A stretch of 64,000 nt of DNA, from contig NZ_JAALDK010000001.1 in NCBI RefSeq assembly GCF_013366925.1, forward strand, positions 3,589,165 through 3,653,164. Direction: 5' to 3'. The DNA comes from Paraburkholderia youngii (GTDB lineage: Bacteria > Pseudomonadota > Gammaproteobacteria > Burkholderiales > Burkholderiaceae). The notes under the pieces are model-generated. The model was not told where the DNA came from, made no database searches, and saw only the letters and a program-made list of their open reading frames with translations. The position numbers were made by a program, and so were the translations under genes. Shown piece by piece: positions 9,397-17,858 of this stretch (positions are counted from its first letter, which is position 1; the number at the start of each line of letters is the position of its first letter).

Positions 9397-10227
9397 ATGC
9401 CCACCAGCACTCATCTCGCCGACGTCCCGTCTTCTCCCGCCGCCGCGTCGAGTACGCCGCGCAAGCGCGGCCGCGCCGCCGCGCAAGGTGGCGCGCGCGC
9501 CGCGCTGCCCGACTTGACCGCCAACCTGTCGTTCGATTCTCACGAGCCGATCGGCAAACAGATTTTCCGCGCGCTGCGCGAGGCGATTTTCGTCGGGCAG
9601 ATGGCGCCGGGCACGCCGCTGTCGGAGAAGGAAGTGTCGGACATGTTTCAGGTGTCGCGCCAGCCTGTACGGGAGGCGTTCATCAAACTGGTCGAGGCGG
9701 GCGTGTTGCAGGTGCTGCCGCAGCGCGGCACCTTCGTGAAGCGGATCTCTCCGCGCCAGGTGCGCGAAGGACGCTTCATTCGCGAGGCGATCGAAACCGC
9801 GGTGGTGCGCAAGGCGGCGGTTTCGATTACCGACGAACAGTTGCAGGCGCTCGCGGACAATCTGCGCGAGCAGAAACTCGCAGCGAAAGCGAACGACACG
9901 GCCGCGTTTCTCGCGCTCGACGAAGCGTTCCATTACGCGATCGCGCAGGCGATCGACTGCACGGCCGCGTGGGAAACGATCCAGGACATCAAGGCGCAGA
10001 TGGACCGCGTGCGCTATTTGAGCCTGCCCGAGGTATCGCCGCTGGATCTGCTGATCCGGCAGCACGCGAAAATTCTGGCGGGACTGCGCGCGCACGACCC
10101 GAGCGCCGCCGAAGACGCGATGCGCCACCATCTGCGTGAAATTCTCGTGTCGCTCGGCCCGATCGCCGAGCGCAACCCCGCCTGGTTCGAGGCCGACGAG
10201 CCGGAGCGTGTGCCGCTGTCGACCTAA
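9397..10227 (+). CDS. GntR-family (FadR/FCD subfamily) regulator of the sugar-acid cluster
   Basis: A 276-residue regulator. The N-terminal 45 residues are Ala/Arg/Ser-rich and probably disordered. The winged helix follows (LSEKEVSDMFQVSRQPVREA, about residues 74-93), then RGTFVKRISPRQVREGRFIR links to an all-alpha FCD domain with the usual metal/ligand histidines (DEAFHYAIA, about 175-183; late RQHAKI). Such proteins normally repress sugar-acid operons and are released by the acid. It lies at the 3' end of the manD-led run, so this is the likely local regulator. The GTATGGT repeats at 4097 and 9342 are candidate sites. Confidence 0.86.
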   Translation: MPTSTHLADVPSSPAAASSTPRKRGRAAAQGGARAALPDLTANLSFDSHEPIGKQIFRALREAIFVGQMAPGTPLSEKEVSDMFQVSRQPVREAFIKLVEAGVLQVLPQRGTFVKRISPRQVREGRFIREAIETAVVRKAAVSITDEQLQALADNLREQKLAAKANDTAAFLALDEAFHYAIAQAIDCTAAWETIQDIKAQMDRVRYLSLPEVSPLDLLIRQHAKILAGLRAHDPSAAEDAMRHHLREILVSLGPIAERNPAWFEADEPERVPLST

Positions 10228-10253
10228 CGCTCGAGCCCGCTCAAACAGCCCAC

Positions 10254-11387
10254 TCAAACAATTCGCACCCCGCCGCGATAAGTCGCGCGCGGCACTGGCA
10301 GCTTGTCGAGCATCGTCACGCGCACGAGATCCGCGCGCAAGCCCGGCTCGATCGCGCCGCGGTCCGTGAGACCGGCGGTGCGCGCCGGTTCGGCCGAGAC
10401 CGTTGCCATCGCGCGCGGCAGCGACCAGCCCGCTTTTTCGACGAGATCGAACACCGCGGTCAGCAAGCTCGACGGCACGTAATCCGACGACAGAATATCG
10501 AGCAGATCCGCGCGCGCGAGTTCGAGCGCCGACACGTTGCCCGAATGCGAGCCGCCGCGCACGATGTTCGGCGCGCCCATGATCGTCGCGATGCCGTGCT
10601 CGCGCGCGGCTTGCGCGGCGATGCGCGAGGTCGGAAATTCGGCCAGCACGATGCCCTCGGCCTTCGCCTGTTCGACGTGCTCGATCAACGTGTCGTCGTG
10701 GCTCGCGACCGGAATGCCGAGCCGCCGGCACCGCGCGACGATCTCGCGGCGATGCTCATCCGCGTAACGCTCCTGTTCGACCGCGAGTTCTGCGAGCGTG
10801 CTCGCGACACGCTCGTCGCTCATCTTGCCGTTGCGCTCCTGGAAGCGGCGCCATTGCTCGCGATCGTGCCATTGGCGCTGTCCCGGTGTATGGTCCATCA
10901 CCGACGCGAGCCGCAACAGCGGATGCGCGCACAGCGAATCGAACACCTCGAGCACGTCGGCGGTCGCGATCTCGCAGCGCAGATGCAGAAAGTGCTCGGC
11001 GCGCAGCAGCCGACGCGTGGACAGCCGCAGCAGCGACTCCGCGCATTGCGTTTGCACGTGACGGTTACGCAGCCCAACGCTCGAGCGCGAGCCGATCGCG
11101 AGCGCGTCGAACACCGTCGTGATGCCGGCCGCGGCGACCTGCGCGTCGTGGATCACGAAAGCCGCGTCGGTATTCCATTCGACGCCGGGACGCGGCACGA
11201 GGTGCTTCTCGAGATTGTCCGTATGCAGTTCGATCAGACCGGGCAGCAGATAATCGCCGTCCCAGTCTTCGGCGTTGCGCGCCGAACTCGCGCCGCGTTC
11301 GACGTCGCGAATCACGCCGTCTTCCACGCGCACGGTGCCAATGAATTCTTCATCTCGCGTCACGATGCGAGCGTTGCTGATCAACAT
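10254..11387 (-). CDS. phnM: PhnM, ribosyl-phosphonate triphosphate diphosphatase
   Basis: A 377-residue amidohydrolase-fold enzyme that hydrolyses alpha-D-ribose 1-methylphosphonate 5-triphosphate to the 5-phosphate and pyrophosphate, the step before C-P bond cleavage. Metal-site motifs are visible: LIELHTDNLEKH near residues 52-63 and VASHDDT in the middle. It is the last gene of the minus-strand phnGHIJKLM series, 36 bases after phnL. Length is normal for the family. The protein is cytoplasmic. Confidence 0.95.
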   Translation of the reverse strand: MLISNARIVTRDEEFIGTVRVEDGVIRDVERGASSARNAEDWDGDYLLPGLIELHTDNLEKHLVPRPGVEWNTDAAFVIHDAQVAAAGITTVFDALAIGSRSSVGLRNRHVQTQCAESLLRLSTRRLLRAEHFLHLRCEIATADVLEVFDSLCAHPLLRLASVMDHTPGQRQWHDREQWRRFQERNGKMSDERVASTLAELAVEQERYADEHRREIVARCRRLGIPVASHDDTLIEHVEQAKAEGIVLAEFPTSRIAAQAAREHGIATIMGAPNIVRGGSHSGNVSALELARADLLDILSSDYVPSSLLTAVFDLVEKAGWSLPRAMATVSAEPARTAGLTDRGAIEPGLRADLVRVTMLDKLPVPRATYRGGVRIV

Positions 11388-11423
11388 CGACTTGCTCCGT
11401 AGTCAGTCGGGACTGGTGTCAAT

Positions 11424-12200
11424 TTAATGCCGCAGCGGCGGCCGCAGTTCCAGGCGGCGCGTCGCGACCTTGTTGCGAGTCTCTTCGTCGTGAAAGATAC
11501 CAACGATCGCCGCGCCGCGCTCACGCGCCTCGACGATCAGATCGGCCACAACGTCGCGGTTTTCGGCATCGAGCGAAGCGGTCGGTTCGTCGAGCAGCAA
11601 CAGCGGATGTTCGGCGATCAAACCTCGCGCGATGTTCACGCGCTGCTGCTCGCCACCCGAAAACGTCGCGGGCGCGAGCGACCACAGACGTTCCGGCACG
11701 TTGAGCCGCGCGAGCAATTCAGCGGCGCGCGCGTTTGCTTCGGGTTCTGCGACGCCGTGCAGCATGAGCGGCTCGGCGACGAGCGCGAGCGTCGGCACGC
11801 GCGGAATCACGCGCAAAAACTGGCTCACATAGCCGACCACGCTACGTCGCAGACGCAGCACGTCACGCGGTTCGGCACCGGTGATCGTGACGGGCCGGCC
11901 CTGATCGCTGGTGTCGCGAATCGCGATCGAGCCGGTGCTCGCCAGATAGTTGCCGTACAGACAGCGCAGCAATGTGCTTTTGCCCGCGCCCGACGGCCCG
12001 ACCAGCACCACGCATTCACCGCGCTCGACTTCGAGCGATACGTTCGCGAGCGCGTCGATTCGCACACCGCCCTGGCCGTGCAGCGTGAAAGTCTTGCCGA
12101 TGCCGGTGGCGCGCAGCATCAGCGCCGCGTTGTCGGCGAAAGCGCGCTCGCCGTGACGTGCCACGCTGCCCGCGTCAATTACTACCTCAGTGGATTGCAT
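11424..12200 (-). CDS. phnL: PhnL, C-P lyase ABC-type ATPase subunit
   Basis: A 258-residue ABC ATPase with Walker A GPSGAGKST, signature FSGGEQQRVNIARG and Walker B LLLLDEPTAS. PhnL is needed with PhnGHI to attach the methylphosphonate to ATP in place of adenine. The ATG at 12200 is preceded by GAGG with six-base spacing; a TTG at 12212 that overlaps the phnK stop is an alternative start. The close position behind phnK matches the usual phnK-phnL pair. Confidence 0.95.
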   Translation of the reverse strand: MQSTEVVIDAGSVARHGERAFADNAALMLRATGIGKTFTLHGQGGVRIDALANVSLEVERGECVVLVGPSGAGKSTLLRCLYGNYLASTGSIAIRDTSDQGRPVTITGAEPRDVLRLRRSVVGYVSQFLRVIPRVPTLALVAEPLMLHGVAEPEANARAAELLARLNVPERLWSLAPATFSGGEQQRVNIARGLIAEHPLLLLDEPTASLDAENRDVVADLIVEARERGAAIVGIFHDEETRNKVATRRLELRPPLRH

Positions 12201-12208
12201 TGTGAGCC

Positions 12209-12979
12209 TCAAACCGGCAGAACCGAGGAAACCAGCGTTTGCGTATAAGGGTGCTGCGGATCGTCGAGCACCTGATCCGTTAGACCCGCTTCGACGACTT
12301 CGCCTGCCTGCATCACCATCAGCCTATGTGCGAGCAGACGCGCGACGCCGATATCGTGCGTGACGATCAGCACCGACAGATGCAGCGTCGAGGTCAGCGT
12401 GCGCAGCAGATCGAGCAGACGCGCCTGCACGGACACGTCGAGACCGGCGGTCGGTTCGTCCATGAACACCAGACGCGGACCGGTGACGAGATTGCGCGCA
12501 ATCTGCAGACGTTGCTGCATACCGCCCGAAAAGGCGGCGGGGAATTCGTCGATGCGCGTTGGGTCGAGTTCGACCCGCTCCATCCATTGCGTGGCCGTGC
12601 GGCGAATCTCGCCGTAGTGTCGCGCGCCGACAGCCATCAATGGCTCGCCGATGTTGGCGCCGGCCGAGACGCCGCTGCGCAGGCCGTCGCGCGGATTCTG
12701 CTGCACGAAGCCCCATTCGGTGCGCATCAGCAGACGGCGGCGCGGCTCCGACAGCGCGCGCAGATCGAGCAGGTCGCCATGCGACGCGGCGTAGTGCAGC
12801 GAGCCGCTATCGGCCTCGGCCTTCAGCGCCAGCGTATTGAGCAGCGTGGTCTTGCCCGAACCCGATTCGCCGACGATGCACAGCACCTCGCCCGGATACA
12901 GATCGAAGCTCACGTTGCGGCAACCGTTGCGGCCGCCATACTGTTTGGTGAGCGCGCGGGCGCTCAGAAGCGGCGTCAT
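12209..12979 (-). CDS. phnK: PhnK, C-P lyase complex ABC-type ATPase
   Basis: A 256-residue ABC ATPase with Walker A GESGSGKTT, signature FSGGMQQRLQIARN and Walker B LVFMDEPTAGLD. In the known system PhnK docks on the PhnJ face of the PhnGHIJ core and couples ATP turnover to the C-P lyase reaction; it is not a transport ATPase despite resemblance to oligopeptide importers. Its start overlaps the phnJ stop by four bases (ATGA), giving translational coupling. Confidence 0.95.
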   Translation of the reverse strand: MTPLLSARALTKQYGGRNGCRNVSFDLYPGEVLCIVGESGSGKTTLLNTLALKAEADSGSLHYAASHGDLLDLRALSEPRRRLLMRTEWGFVQQNPRDGLRSGVSAGANIGEPLMAVGARHYGEIRRTATQWMERVELDPTRIDEFPAAFSGGMQQRLQIARNLVTGPRLVFMDEPTAGLDVSVQARLLDLLRTLTSTLHLSVLIVTHDIGVARLLAHRLMVMQAGEVVEAGLTDQVLDDPQHPYTQTLVSSVLPV

Positions 12980-13908
12980 GCGGATTCTCCTTCGCGCGCG
13001 GCGTGGGGCAGTGGTGCTTGCGGTTCGATCTCTCCGTCGCCGCGCCGCTCGTGACAGTAGTCGCTATCCGAGCACACGAACATGCGCGTGCCGGCGTCGT
13101 CGACGATCATCTCGTCGAGAAAGCTTTCCTTCGATCCGCACAACGCGCACGCGTGCTGCCACTTCTGCACCTCGAACGGGTGATCGTCGAAGTCGAGGCT
13201 GCGCACCGGCGTATAAGGCGGGATCGCGTGAATGCGGCGCTCGCGGCCCGCGCCGAACAGTTGCAGCGCGGCGTTCATATGCATCTTCGGATTGTCGAAC
13301 TTCGGGATCGGCGACGGCGATGTCAGATAGCGATGATTGACGATCACCGGGTAGTCGTACGTGGTTGCGATGCTGCCGTGATGCACGATGTCCTCGTACA
13401 GCTTCACGCTGATCAGCCCGTAATCGGCGAGCGCATGCAGCTTCTTGCATTCGGCGACGCGCGGTTCGAGCCGGAACAGCGGCTCGGGCATCGGCACCTG
13501 ATAGACGAGGATCTGGCGTTCGGTTAGCGGCGTTTCCGGAATCCGGTGCCGCGTCTGGATGATCGTCGCCTCGCTGGTGTGCCGCGTGGTCGCCACACCC
13601 GTGGTGCGTGCGAAGAAGCGGCGAATGTTGACGGCGTTGGTGGTTTCGTCGGAGCCCTGATCGATGACCTTCAGCGTGTCCGTCTTGCCGATGATCGCGG
13701 CCGTCACCTGGATGCCGCCGGTGCCCCAGCCATACGGCAGAGGCATTTCTCGTGATGCGAACGGCACCTGGTAGCCCGGCACGGCGACTGCCTTCAGCAA
13801 CGCGCGGCGCAGCATGCGTTTGGTCTGCTCGTCGAGATACGCGAAGTTGTAGCCGTGCGCGGCGCTGTCGTATGAGGTGTTTGCAACAGCGGTGTCGGGC
13901 GCGTTCAT
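12976..13908 (-). CDS. phnJ: PhnJ, radical SAM carbon-phosphorus lyase
   Basis: A 310-residue catalytic subunit that cleaves the C-P bond, releasing methane (from methylphosphonate) and ribose cyclic phosphate. The iron-sulfur and thiyl-radical cysteines are complete: C254, C257, C279 and C285, with spacing C-x2-C-x21-C-x5-C as in the E. coli enzyme. The first 20 residues are variable, after which YNFAYLDEQTKRMLRRALLK starts the conserved core. It overlaps phnI and phnK by four bases each. An intact set of cysteines indicates a functional pathway. Confidence 0.97.
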   Translation of the reverse strand: MNAPDTAVANTSYDSAAHGYNFAYLDEQTKRMLRRALLKAVAVPGYQVPFASREMPLPYGWGTGGIQVTAAIIGKTDTLKVIDQGSDETTNAVNIRRFFARTTGVATTRHTSEATIIQTRHRIPETPLTERQILVYQVPMPEPLFRLEPRVAECKKLHALADYGLISVKLYEDIVHHGSIATTYDYPVIVNHRYLTSPSPIPKFDNPKMHMNAALQLFGAGRERRIHAIPPYTPVRSLDFDDHPFEVQKWQHACALCGSKESFLDEMIVDDAGTRMFVCSDSDYCHERRGDGEIEPQAPLPHAAREGESA

Positions 13909-15041
13909 GCTGCTTGCTCCTTATCGGTGGCGTGGCCTGATTCATCGTTGCCGTGATGCTGCGCGCGCAAGCGCCGCACCAGTTCCAGCTCCGCCTGGAA
14001 GTCGACGTAATGCGGCAGCTTCAGGTGCTGCACGAAGCCCGACGCCTCGACGTTATCGCTATGCGACAGCATGAATTCGATGTCCTGCGTCGGCGACGAG
14101 AGCGTCTCGCCGAGTTCTTCGGCGCGCAGCGCGCGATCGACCAGCGCCATCGCCATCGCCTTGCGCTCCGAGTGGCCGAACGCGAGCCCGTAGCCCTGCG
14201 TGAAGGTGGGCGGCACCGCGCTGCTGCCAGCGAACTGGTTGATCATCTGGCATTCGGTGATGTCGATATCGCCGATGTCGACCGCTTCGCCGAGTTCGTC
14301 GAGGTCCATTTCGACCGCGATCGTGCCGAAACGGATCTCGCCCGCGAACGGATGCGAGTGCGCGTAGCCGCGTTGTGTCGCATAGCCCATTGCGAGCAGA
14401 AAGCCTTCGTCGCCGCGCGCGAGGTTCTGCAGACGCGTCGCGCGGCTCGCTGGAAACGCGAGCGGTTCGCGCGACAGATCGCCGGGTTCCGCGCCATCCG
14501 GTGTCGGACGCTCCTGTTCGATCAGGCCTTCCTTGTCGAGCAGCGACACGACGCGCGGCATCGCTTCCGGCGCGGGCGGTTCTTGCGAAACCGGCGCATT
14601 GCCTTGCGTCACGTGCTGCCGCGCGTCGTCGCCATCGGCGAGCAACGCGAAATCGAGCAGGCGCTGCGTGTAGTCGTAGGTCGCGCCGAGCAACTGGCCA
14701 CCGGGCAAGTCCTTGAAGGTCGCCGAGATGCGCCGCTCGACCCGCATCGATTCGGTCTCGATGGCGCGCGTATAGCCGAAGCGCGGCAACGTGGTGCGAT
14801 ATGCGCGCAGCAGGAAGATCGCTTCGACCAGATCGCCGGCCGCCTGCTTGATTGCGAGCGCGGCAAGCTCCTCGTCGTAGACCGAGCCTTCGGTCATCAC
14901 GCGCGCGACCGCGAGCCGCAACTGCTCGCGAATCTGCGCGACGCTCAGTTCGGCGATCTGCGGATCGCCGCGGCGCGCTTTGTCGAGCAGGCGCCACGAC
15001 GCTTCGATCGCGCGTTCTCCACCTTTGACGGCAACGTACAT
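13905..15041 (-). CDS. phnI: PhnI, C-P lyase core subunit (nucleosidase component)
   Basis: A 378-residue subunit of the PhnGHIJ core. PhnI with PhnG, H and L exchanges the adenine of ATP for the phosphonate. The N-terminus MYVAVKGGERAIEASWRLLD and the SREPLAFPASRATRLQNLAR region are strongly PhnI-like. Its start codon overlaps the last base of phnH, and its end overlaps phnJ by four bases, so the four core genes should be translated in fixed ratio. Confidence 0.95.
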   Translation of the reverse strand: MYVAVKGGERAIEASWRLLDKARRGDPQIAELSVAQIREQLRLAVARVMTEGSVYDEELAALAIKQAAGDLVEAIFLLRAYRTTLPRFGYTRAIETESMRVERRISATFKDLPGGQLLGATYDYTQRLLDFALLADGDDARQHVTQGNAPVSQEPPAPEAMPRVVSLLDKEGLIEQERPTPDGAEPGDLSREPLAFPASRATRLQNLARGDEGFLLAMGYATQRGYAHSHPFAGEIRFGTIAVEMDLDELGEAVDIGDIDITECQMINQFAGSSAVPPTFTQGYGLAFGHSERKAMAMALVDRALRAEELGETLSSPTQDIEFMLSHSDNVEASGFVQHLKLPHYVDFQAELELVRRLRAQHHGNDESGHATDKEQAA

Positions 15042-15652
15042 CAGTTCACCTTCGCTTCAGTTGTGCGCGGCAGGCCGATCACGCGCGGGCCGCAAACCAG
15101 ATAACAGTCGATGCCGCACGGAAACAGCGGCGCGAGCATCGCGCGCTCTTGCCAGAACCGTGGGGGAAGACCAACCGGCGAAATCGTTTGGGTATCCAGA
15201 ATGCCGGGGCCGCTCAGCGTGACCGGTGCGCCGCCCGTCAGCGCGGCGACGCGGATCAGCAGCGTGGCCGATTGTTCGGGCGACTCGGCGCTGCCGGGCG
15301 CAAAGCTTTCGAGCGACGGCAACGCGTCGGCCTCGTGCAGATAGACGAATGCGGCGTCGCCGGGCGCATCGACGAGCGGCGCGCCGGTGTGAAAACGCAA
15401 CGCCGACGCGAGCGCGGTATCAGGCTGCGCGAGCCAAACCGGTGTCGCGTAGTCGCAGAGCGTCAGCAGCGCAGCGAATGCGGCGGGTTCGACCGGCGTG
15501 TTGCGCAACTCGGGCAGCACGTCACCAATCACCCCGATCGTGCCGGGGCGCGACAACGCGTCGAGCAGTGTGCGAAACACGGCCTGGGTAGCGTGGACCG
15601 GGTCCGCGAAACCCGGCGTCAGCGTGGACAACGCAATCGGTGAATGTTCCAT
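15041..15652 (-). CDS. phnH: PhnH, C-P lyase core subunit
   Basis: A 203-residue subunit that forms the PhnH dimer in the core complex. The sequence begins with a phrase typical of the family (LTPGFADPVHATQAVFRTLL) and later shows GAPVTLSGPGI. The start overlaps the phnG stop by one base. Position between phnG and phnI is canonical. Confidence 0.93.
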   Translation of the reverse strand: MEHSPIALSTLTPGFADPVHATQAVFRTLLDALSRPGTIGVIGDVLPELRNTPVEPAAFAALLTLCDYATPVWLAQPDTALASALRFHTGAPLVDAPGDAAFVYLHEADALPSLESFAPGSAESPEQSATLLIRVAALTGGAPVTLSGPGILDTQTISPVGLPPRFWQERAMLAPLFPCGIDCYLVCGPRVIGLPRTTEAKVN

Positions 15653-16158
15653 CAGTCGCCTCGCACCATCGTGAAGAATTCGACGCGCGTCGCCGCGGCG
15701 TCCTGCTGCTGTTGCGCGCGCCGTGCCTTCTGTTGCGCGGCGAACGGCTCGATCAATTGACGATGCAGGCTGTCGTGATGCTCGGGCATCTGTAGCAAGG
15801 CGTCGGCGAGCGCCGCAAGTTCGGCGCGACGGCGGTCACGTCCCAGATGACAGGCGACGCCGACGGTGGCCTCGGCGTCGCCGCTGGCATGCAGACGCAG
15901 CGTGGCGCGCGTGACCGTCGCTTCGCCGAGATTGAACGGATCGCCGCTGCCGCCGATGCGCCCGCGCACCATCGCGAGGCCGATTTCAGGGGGGCGCAGC
16001 CAGTCGAAGGCGGGGATAGGCTGGCCTTGCAGCGCGCGCTGCAGCGCGGCTTCGAGGTCGGCGCGCGGCGTGCGGGCCAGCACGGCCATCCAGGCGCGCC
16101 GCGCCGCCGAAGACACGGCGGGCAACGGCGCAGAGGGCGGAACGGAACTCGGGCTCAT
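15652..16158 (-). CDS. phnG: PhnG, C-P lyase core subunit
   Basis: A 168-residue protein, first gene of the phnGHIJKLM operon. The core reads ARRAWMAVLARTPRADLEAA and later SGDAEATVGVACHLGRDR, both typical of PhnG. The ATG at 16158 follows AGGA with six-base spacing and gives a length near the usual 150; an upstream codon at 16197 would add 13 residues without a ribosome site. The gene is divergent from phnF. Confidence 0.92.
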   Translation of the reverse strand: MSPSSVPPSAPLPAVSSAARRAWMAVLARTPRADLEAALQRALQGQPIPAFDWLRPPEIGLAMVRGRIGGSGDPFNLGEATVTRATLRLHASGDAEATVGVACHLGRDRRRAELAALADALLQMPEHHDSLHRQLIEPFAAQQKARRAQQQQDAAATRVEFFTMVRGD

Positions 16159-16206
16159 CGGATTTCCTGTCGATCCTGCGAGTGGACATTGGAGCATCTA
16201 TTCATC

Positions 16207-16224
16207 TAAACGTCTAGACGTTTA
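16207..16224. promoter_or_regulatory. Perfect 18-bp palindrome, probable PhnF operator
   Basis: The sequence TAAACGTCTAGACGTTTA is its own reverse complement. Its centre GTCTAGAC matches the GT-N-TA-N-AC core known for HutC-subfamily GntR proteins, to which PhnF belongs. It lies 49-66 bases upstream of phnG and about 115 bases upstream of phnF. A degenerate second copy, GTCTGGAC at 16236-16243, sits 24 bp away centre to centre, suggesting cooperative binding. A good -10 for phnF (TACAAT) is at 16290-16295. Together these fit dual repression of both arms by PhnF. Confidence 0.75.
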
Positions 16225-16338
16225 CAGGCGTAGTTGTCTGGACTGTGGTGCGAGGCGGACGTTTCATATTTCCATCACGGCTTGCGCACTACAATGAACG
16301 TCATGGCGATCATTTGAACCGAAGGGAATGACAGCACC

Positions 16339-17097
16339 ATGACATCGAACGACAGCGCGGCGCCGGCCACGATGCTCGAACGCGGCGCGGGCGTGGCCGT
16401 CTGGAGACAGATCGAACAGATTCTCGCCGCCGAGATCGCGGCAAGCGGGTTTGGGGAAGAAGGGCGGTTGCCGAGCGAGGGTGAGCTGGCGAAGCGCTTC
16501 GACGTCAACCGTCACACGGTGCGTCGCGCGATGCTCGGCCTCGCAGCGCTCGGCCTCGTCAGTGTGGAGCAGGGGCGCGGCACGTTCGTGCAGCCCGGCG
16601 CGATCGACTATTCGATCGGCCGCCGTACGCGTTTCACCGAGAACCTGCGTCAACAACATCACTCGCCCGGCGGCACGATGCTCTCGGGCGCGCGCGTGAA
16701 AGCCGAGCCCAGCGTCGCGAAGGCGTTGGGTCTGCGCGCGGGCGCGGCGGTCTATCGGATCGAATCGCTGAACGAGTCCGACGGCGTGCCGCTTACGTTC
16801 GCGCGCAGCTGGTATCCGGCCGCGCGTTTTCCGGAGCTGCCGGAGGTCGTGCAACGCCTCGGCGGCACGACGAAGGCGCTGGCCGAATTCGGCGTGGACG
16901 ATTATCTGCGCAAGTGGAGCCGCATCGGCAGCGTGCTGCCCGAGCCGGAGGTCGCCCGGCGGCTCAACATCAACCGTCAGCAGCCGGTGCTGTGGGTCGA
17001 GAACGTCGACGTCGATTTGCAAGGCACGCCGGTCAAATACGGCTTCACGCATTTTGCGGCCGACCGCGTGCAACTGCTCGTGGAGCATGACCTGTGA
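16339..17097 (+). CDS. phnF: PhnF, GntR/HutC-family regulator of phosphonate use
   Basis: A 252-residue regulator with a winged helix (LPSEGELAKRFDVNRHTVRR, about residues 50-69, and GRGTFVQPGAIDY) and a C-terminal UTRA ligand domain. It is divergent from the C-P lyase operon and starts the small phnF-DUF1045-phnN operon, overlapping the next gene by four bases. It most likely represses both transcription units through the palindrome in the shared intergenic region. Confidence 0.92.
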   Translation: MTSNDSAAPATMLERGAGVAVWRQIEQILAAEIAASGFGEEGRLPSEGELAKRFDVNRHTVRRAMLGLAALGLVSVEQGRGTFVQPGAIDYSIGRRTRFTENLRQQHHSPGGTMLSGARVKAEPSVAKALGLRAGAAVYRIESLNESDGVPLTFARSWYPAARFPELPEVVQRLGGTTKALAEFGVDDYLRKWSRIGSVLPEPEVARRLNINRQQPVLWVENVDVDLQGTPVKYGFTHFAADRVQLLVEHDL

Positions 17098-17858
17098 GCG
17101 GCCCCGCATGGAGTGCCGAAGCGCGCTTTGCGCTGTACTACGCGCCGTCGTGTGAATCGGCGTGGTGGCAGGCGGGCTCGACATGGCTCGGCCGCGATGC
17201 GCAAAGCGGCGAGCGCCGCGCGCAGCCGCAGCCGCCTGGCCTCGCGCGCCCGCTCGCCGCGTTGACCGACTCGCCGCGCCGCTATGGCTGGCATGGCACG
17301 CTGGTCGCCCCGTTCCGGCTCGGCGCCGGTGTCACGCAGCACGACGTGCTTGCGGCTGCGCGGGCGTGGGCGCTAGGGCGGCAGCCGTTCGCGTTGCCGG
17401 TGGAAGCGGCCACGTTGGGCGACTTCGTCGCATTGCGACCGGCCGATGCAGATGGCGAGACGCGCATTCGCGAGCTTGCGTCGAACGCGCTGGAGTCGCT
17501 AGACGGGCTGCGCGCGCGGCCGTCTGCGGCCGATCTCGAGCGCCGGCTCGCCGCACCGCTCACCGAACGCCAACGTGCGTTGCTGCTGCAATGGGGCTAT
17601 CCGTACGTGTTCGACGAGTTCCGTTTTCATATGACGCTGTCCAGTTCGCTCGCCGATCCCGACGAGCGCGCGACGCTGCTCGCATGGTGGCGTGAGCGCA
17701 CGCCCGCGCTCGGGCCGCTCGCGGTCGATCAGGCCGCGTTGTTCGTCGAGCCGGCGCCGGGCGAGCCGTTCGTGCTGTGGCAGCCACTGCCGTTCAGCGA
17801 CGGCGCGAGACACGGCGATCGCAAGGACGAGCAGCAAGACGAGGTGAGCAGCCAATGA
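17094..17858 (+). CDS. DUF1045 protein, 2H-phosphoesterase fold, phosphonate-associated
   Basis: A 254-residue protein of the DUF1045 family, annotated elsewhere only as a putative phosphonate metabolism protein. Both signature HxT motifs of the 2H-phosphoesterase superfamily are present: H67-G-T69 in YGWHGTLVAPF and H179-M-T181 in FRFHMTLSSSL. Proteins of this fold open cyclic phosphodiesters. The C-P lyase pathway makes a ribose 1,2-cyclic phosphate that PhnP normally opens, and no phnP is visible in this locus, so this protein may do that step (inference). It is coupled by four-base overlaps to phnF and phnN. Confidence 0.85.
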   Translation: MSGPAWSAEARFALYYAPSCESAWWQAGSTWLGRDAQSGERRAQPQPPGLARPLAALTDSPRRYGWHGTLVAPFRLGAGVTQHDVLAAARAWALGRQPFALPVEAATLGDFVALRPADADGETRIRELASNALESLDGLRARPSAADLERRLAAPLTERQRALLLQWGYPYVFDEFRFHMTLSSSLADPDERATLLAWWRERTPALGPLAVDQAALFVEPAPGEPFVLWQPLPFSDGARHGDRKDEQQDEVSSQ

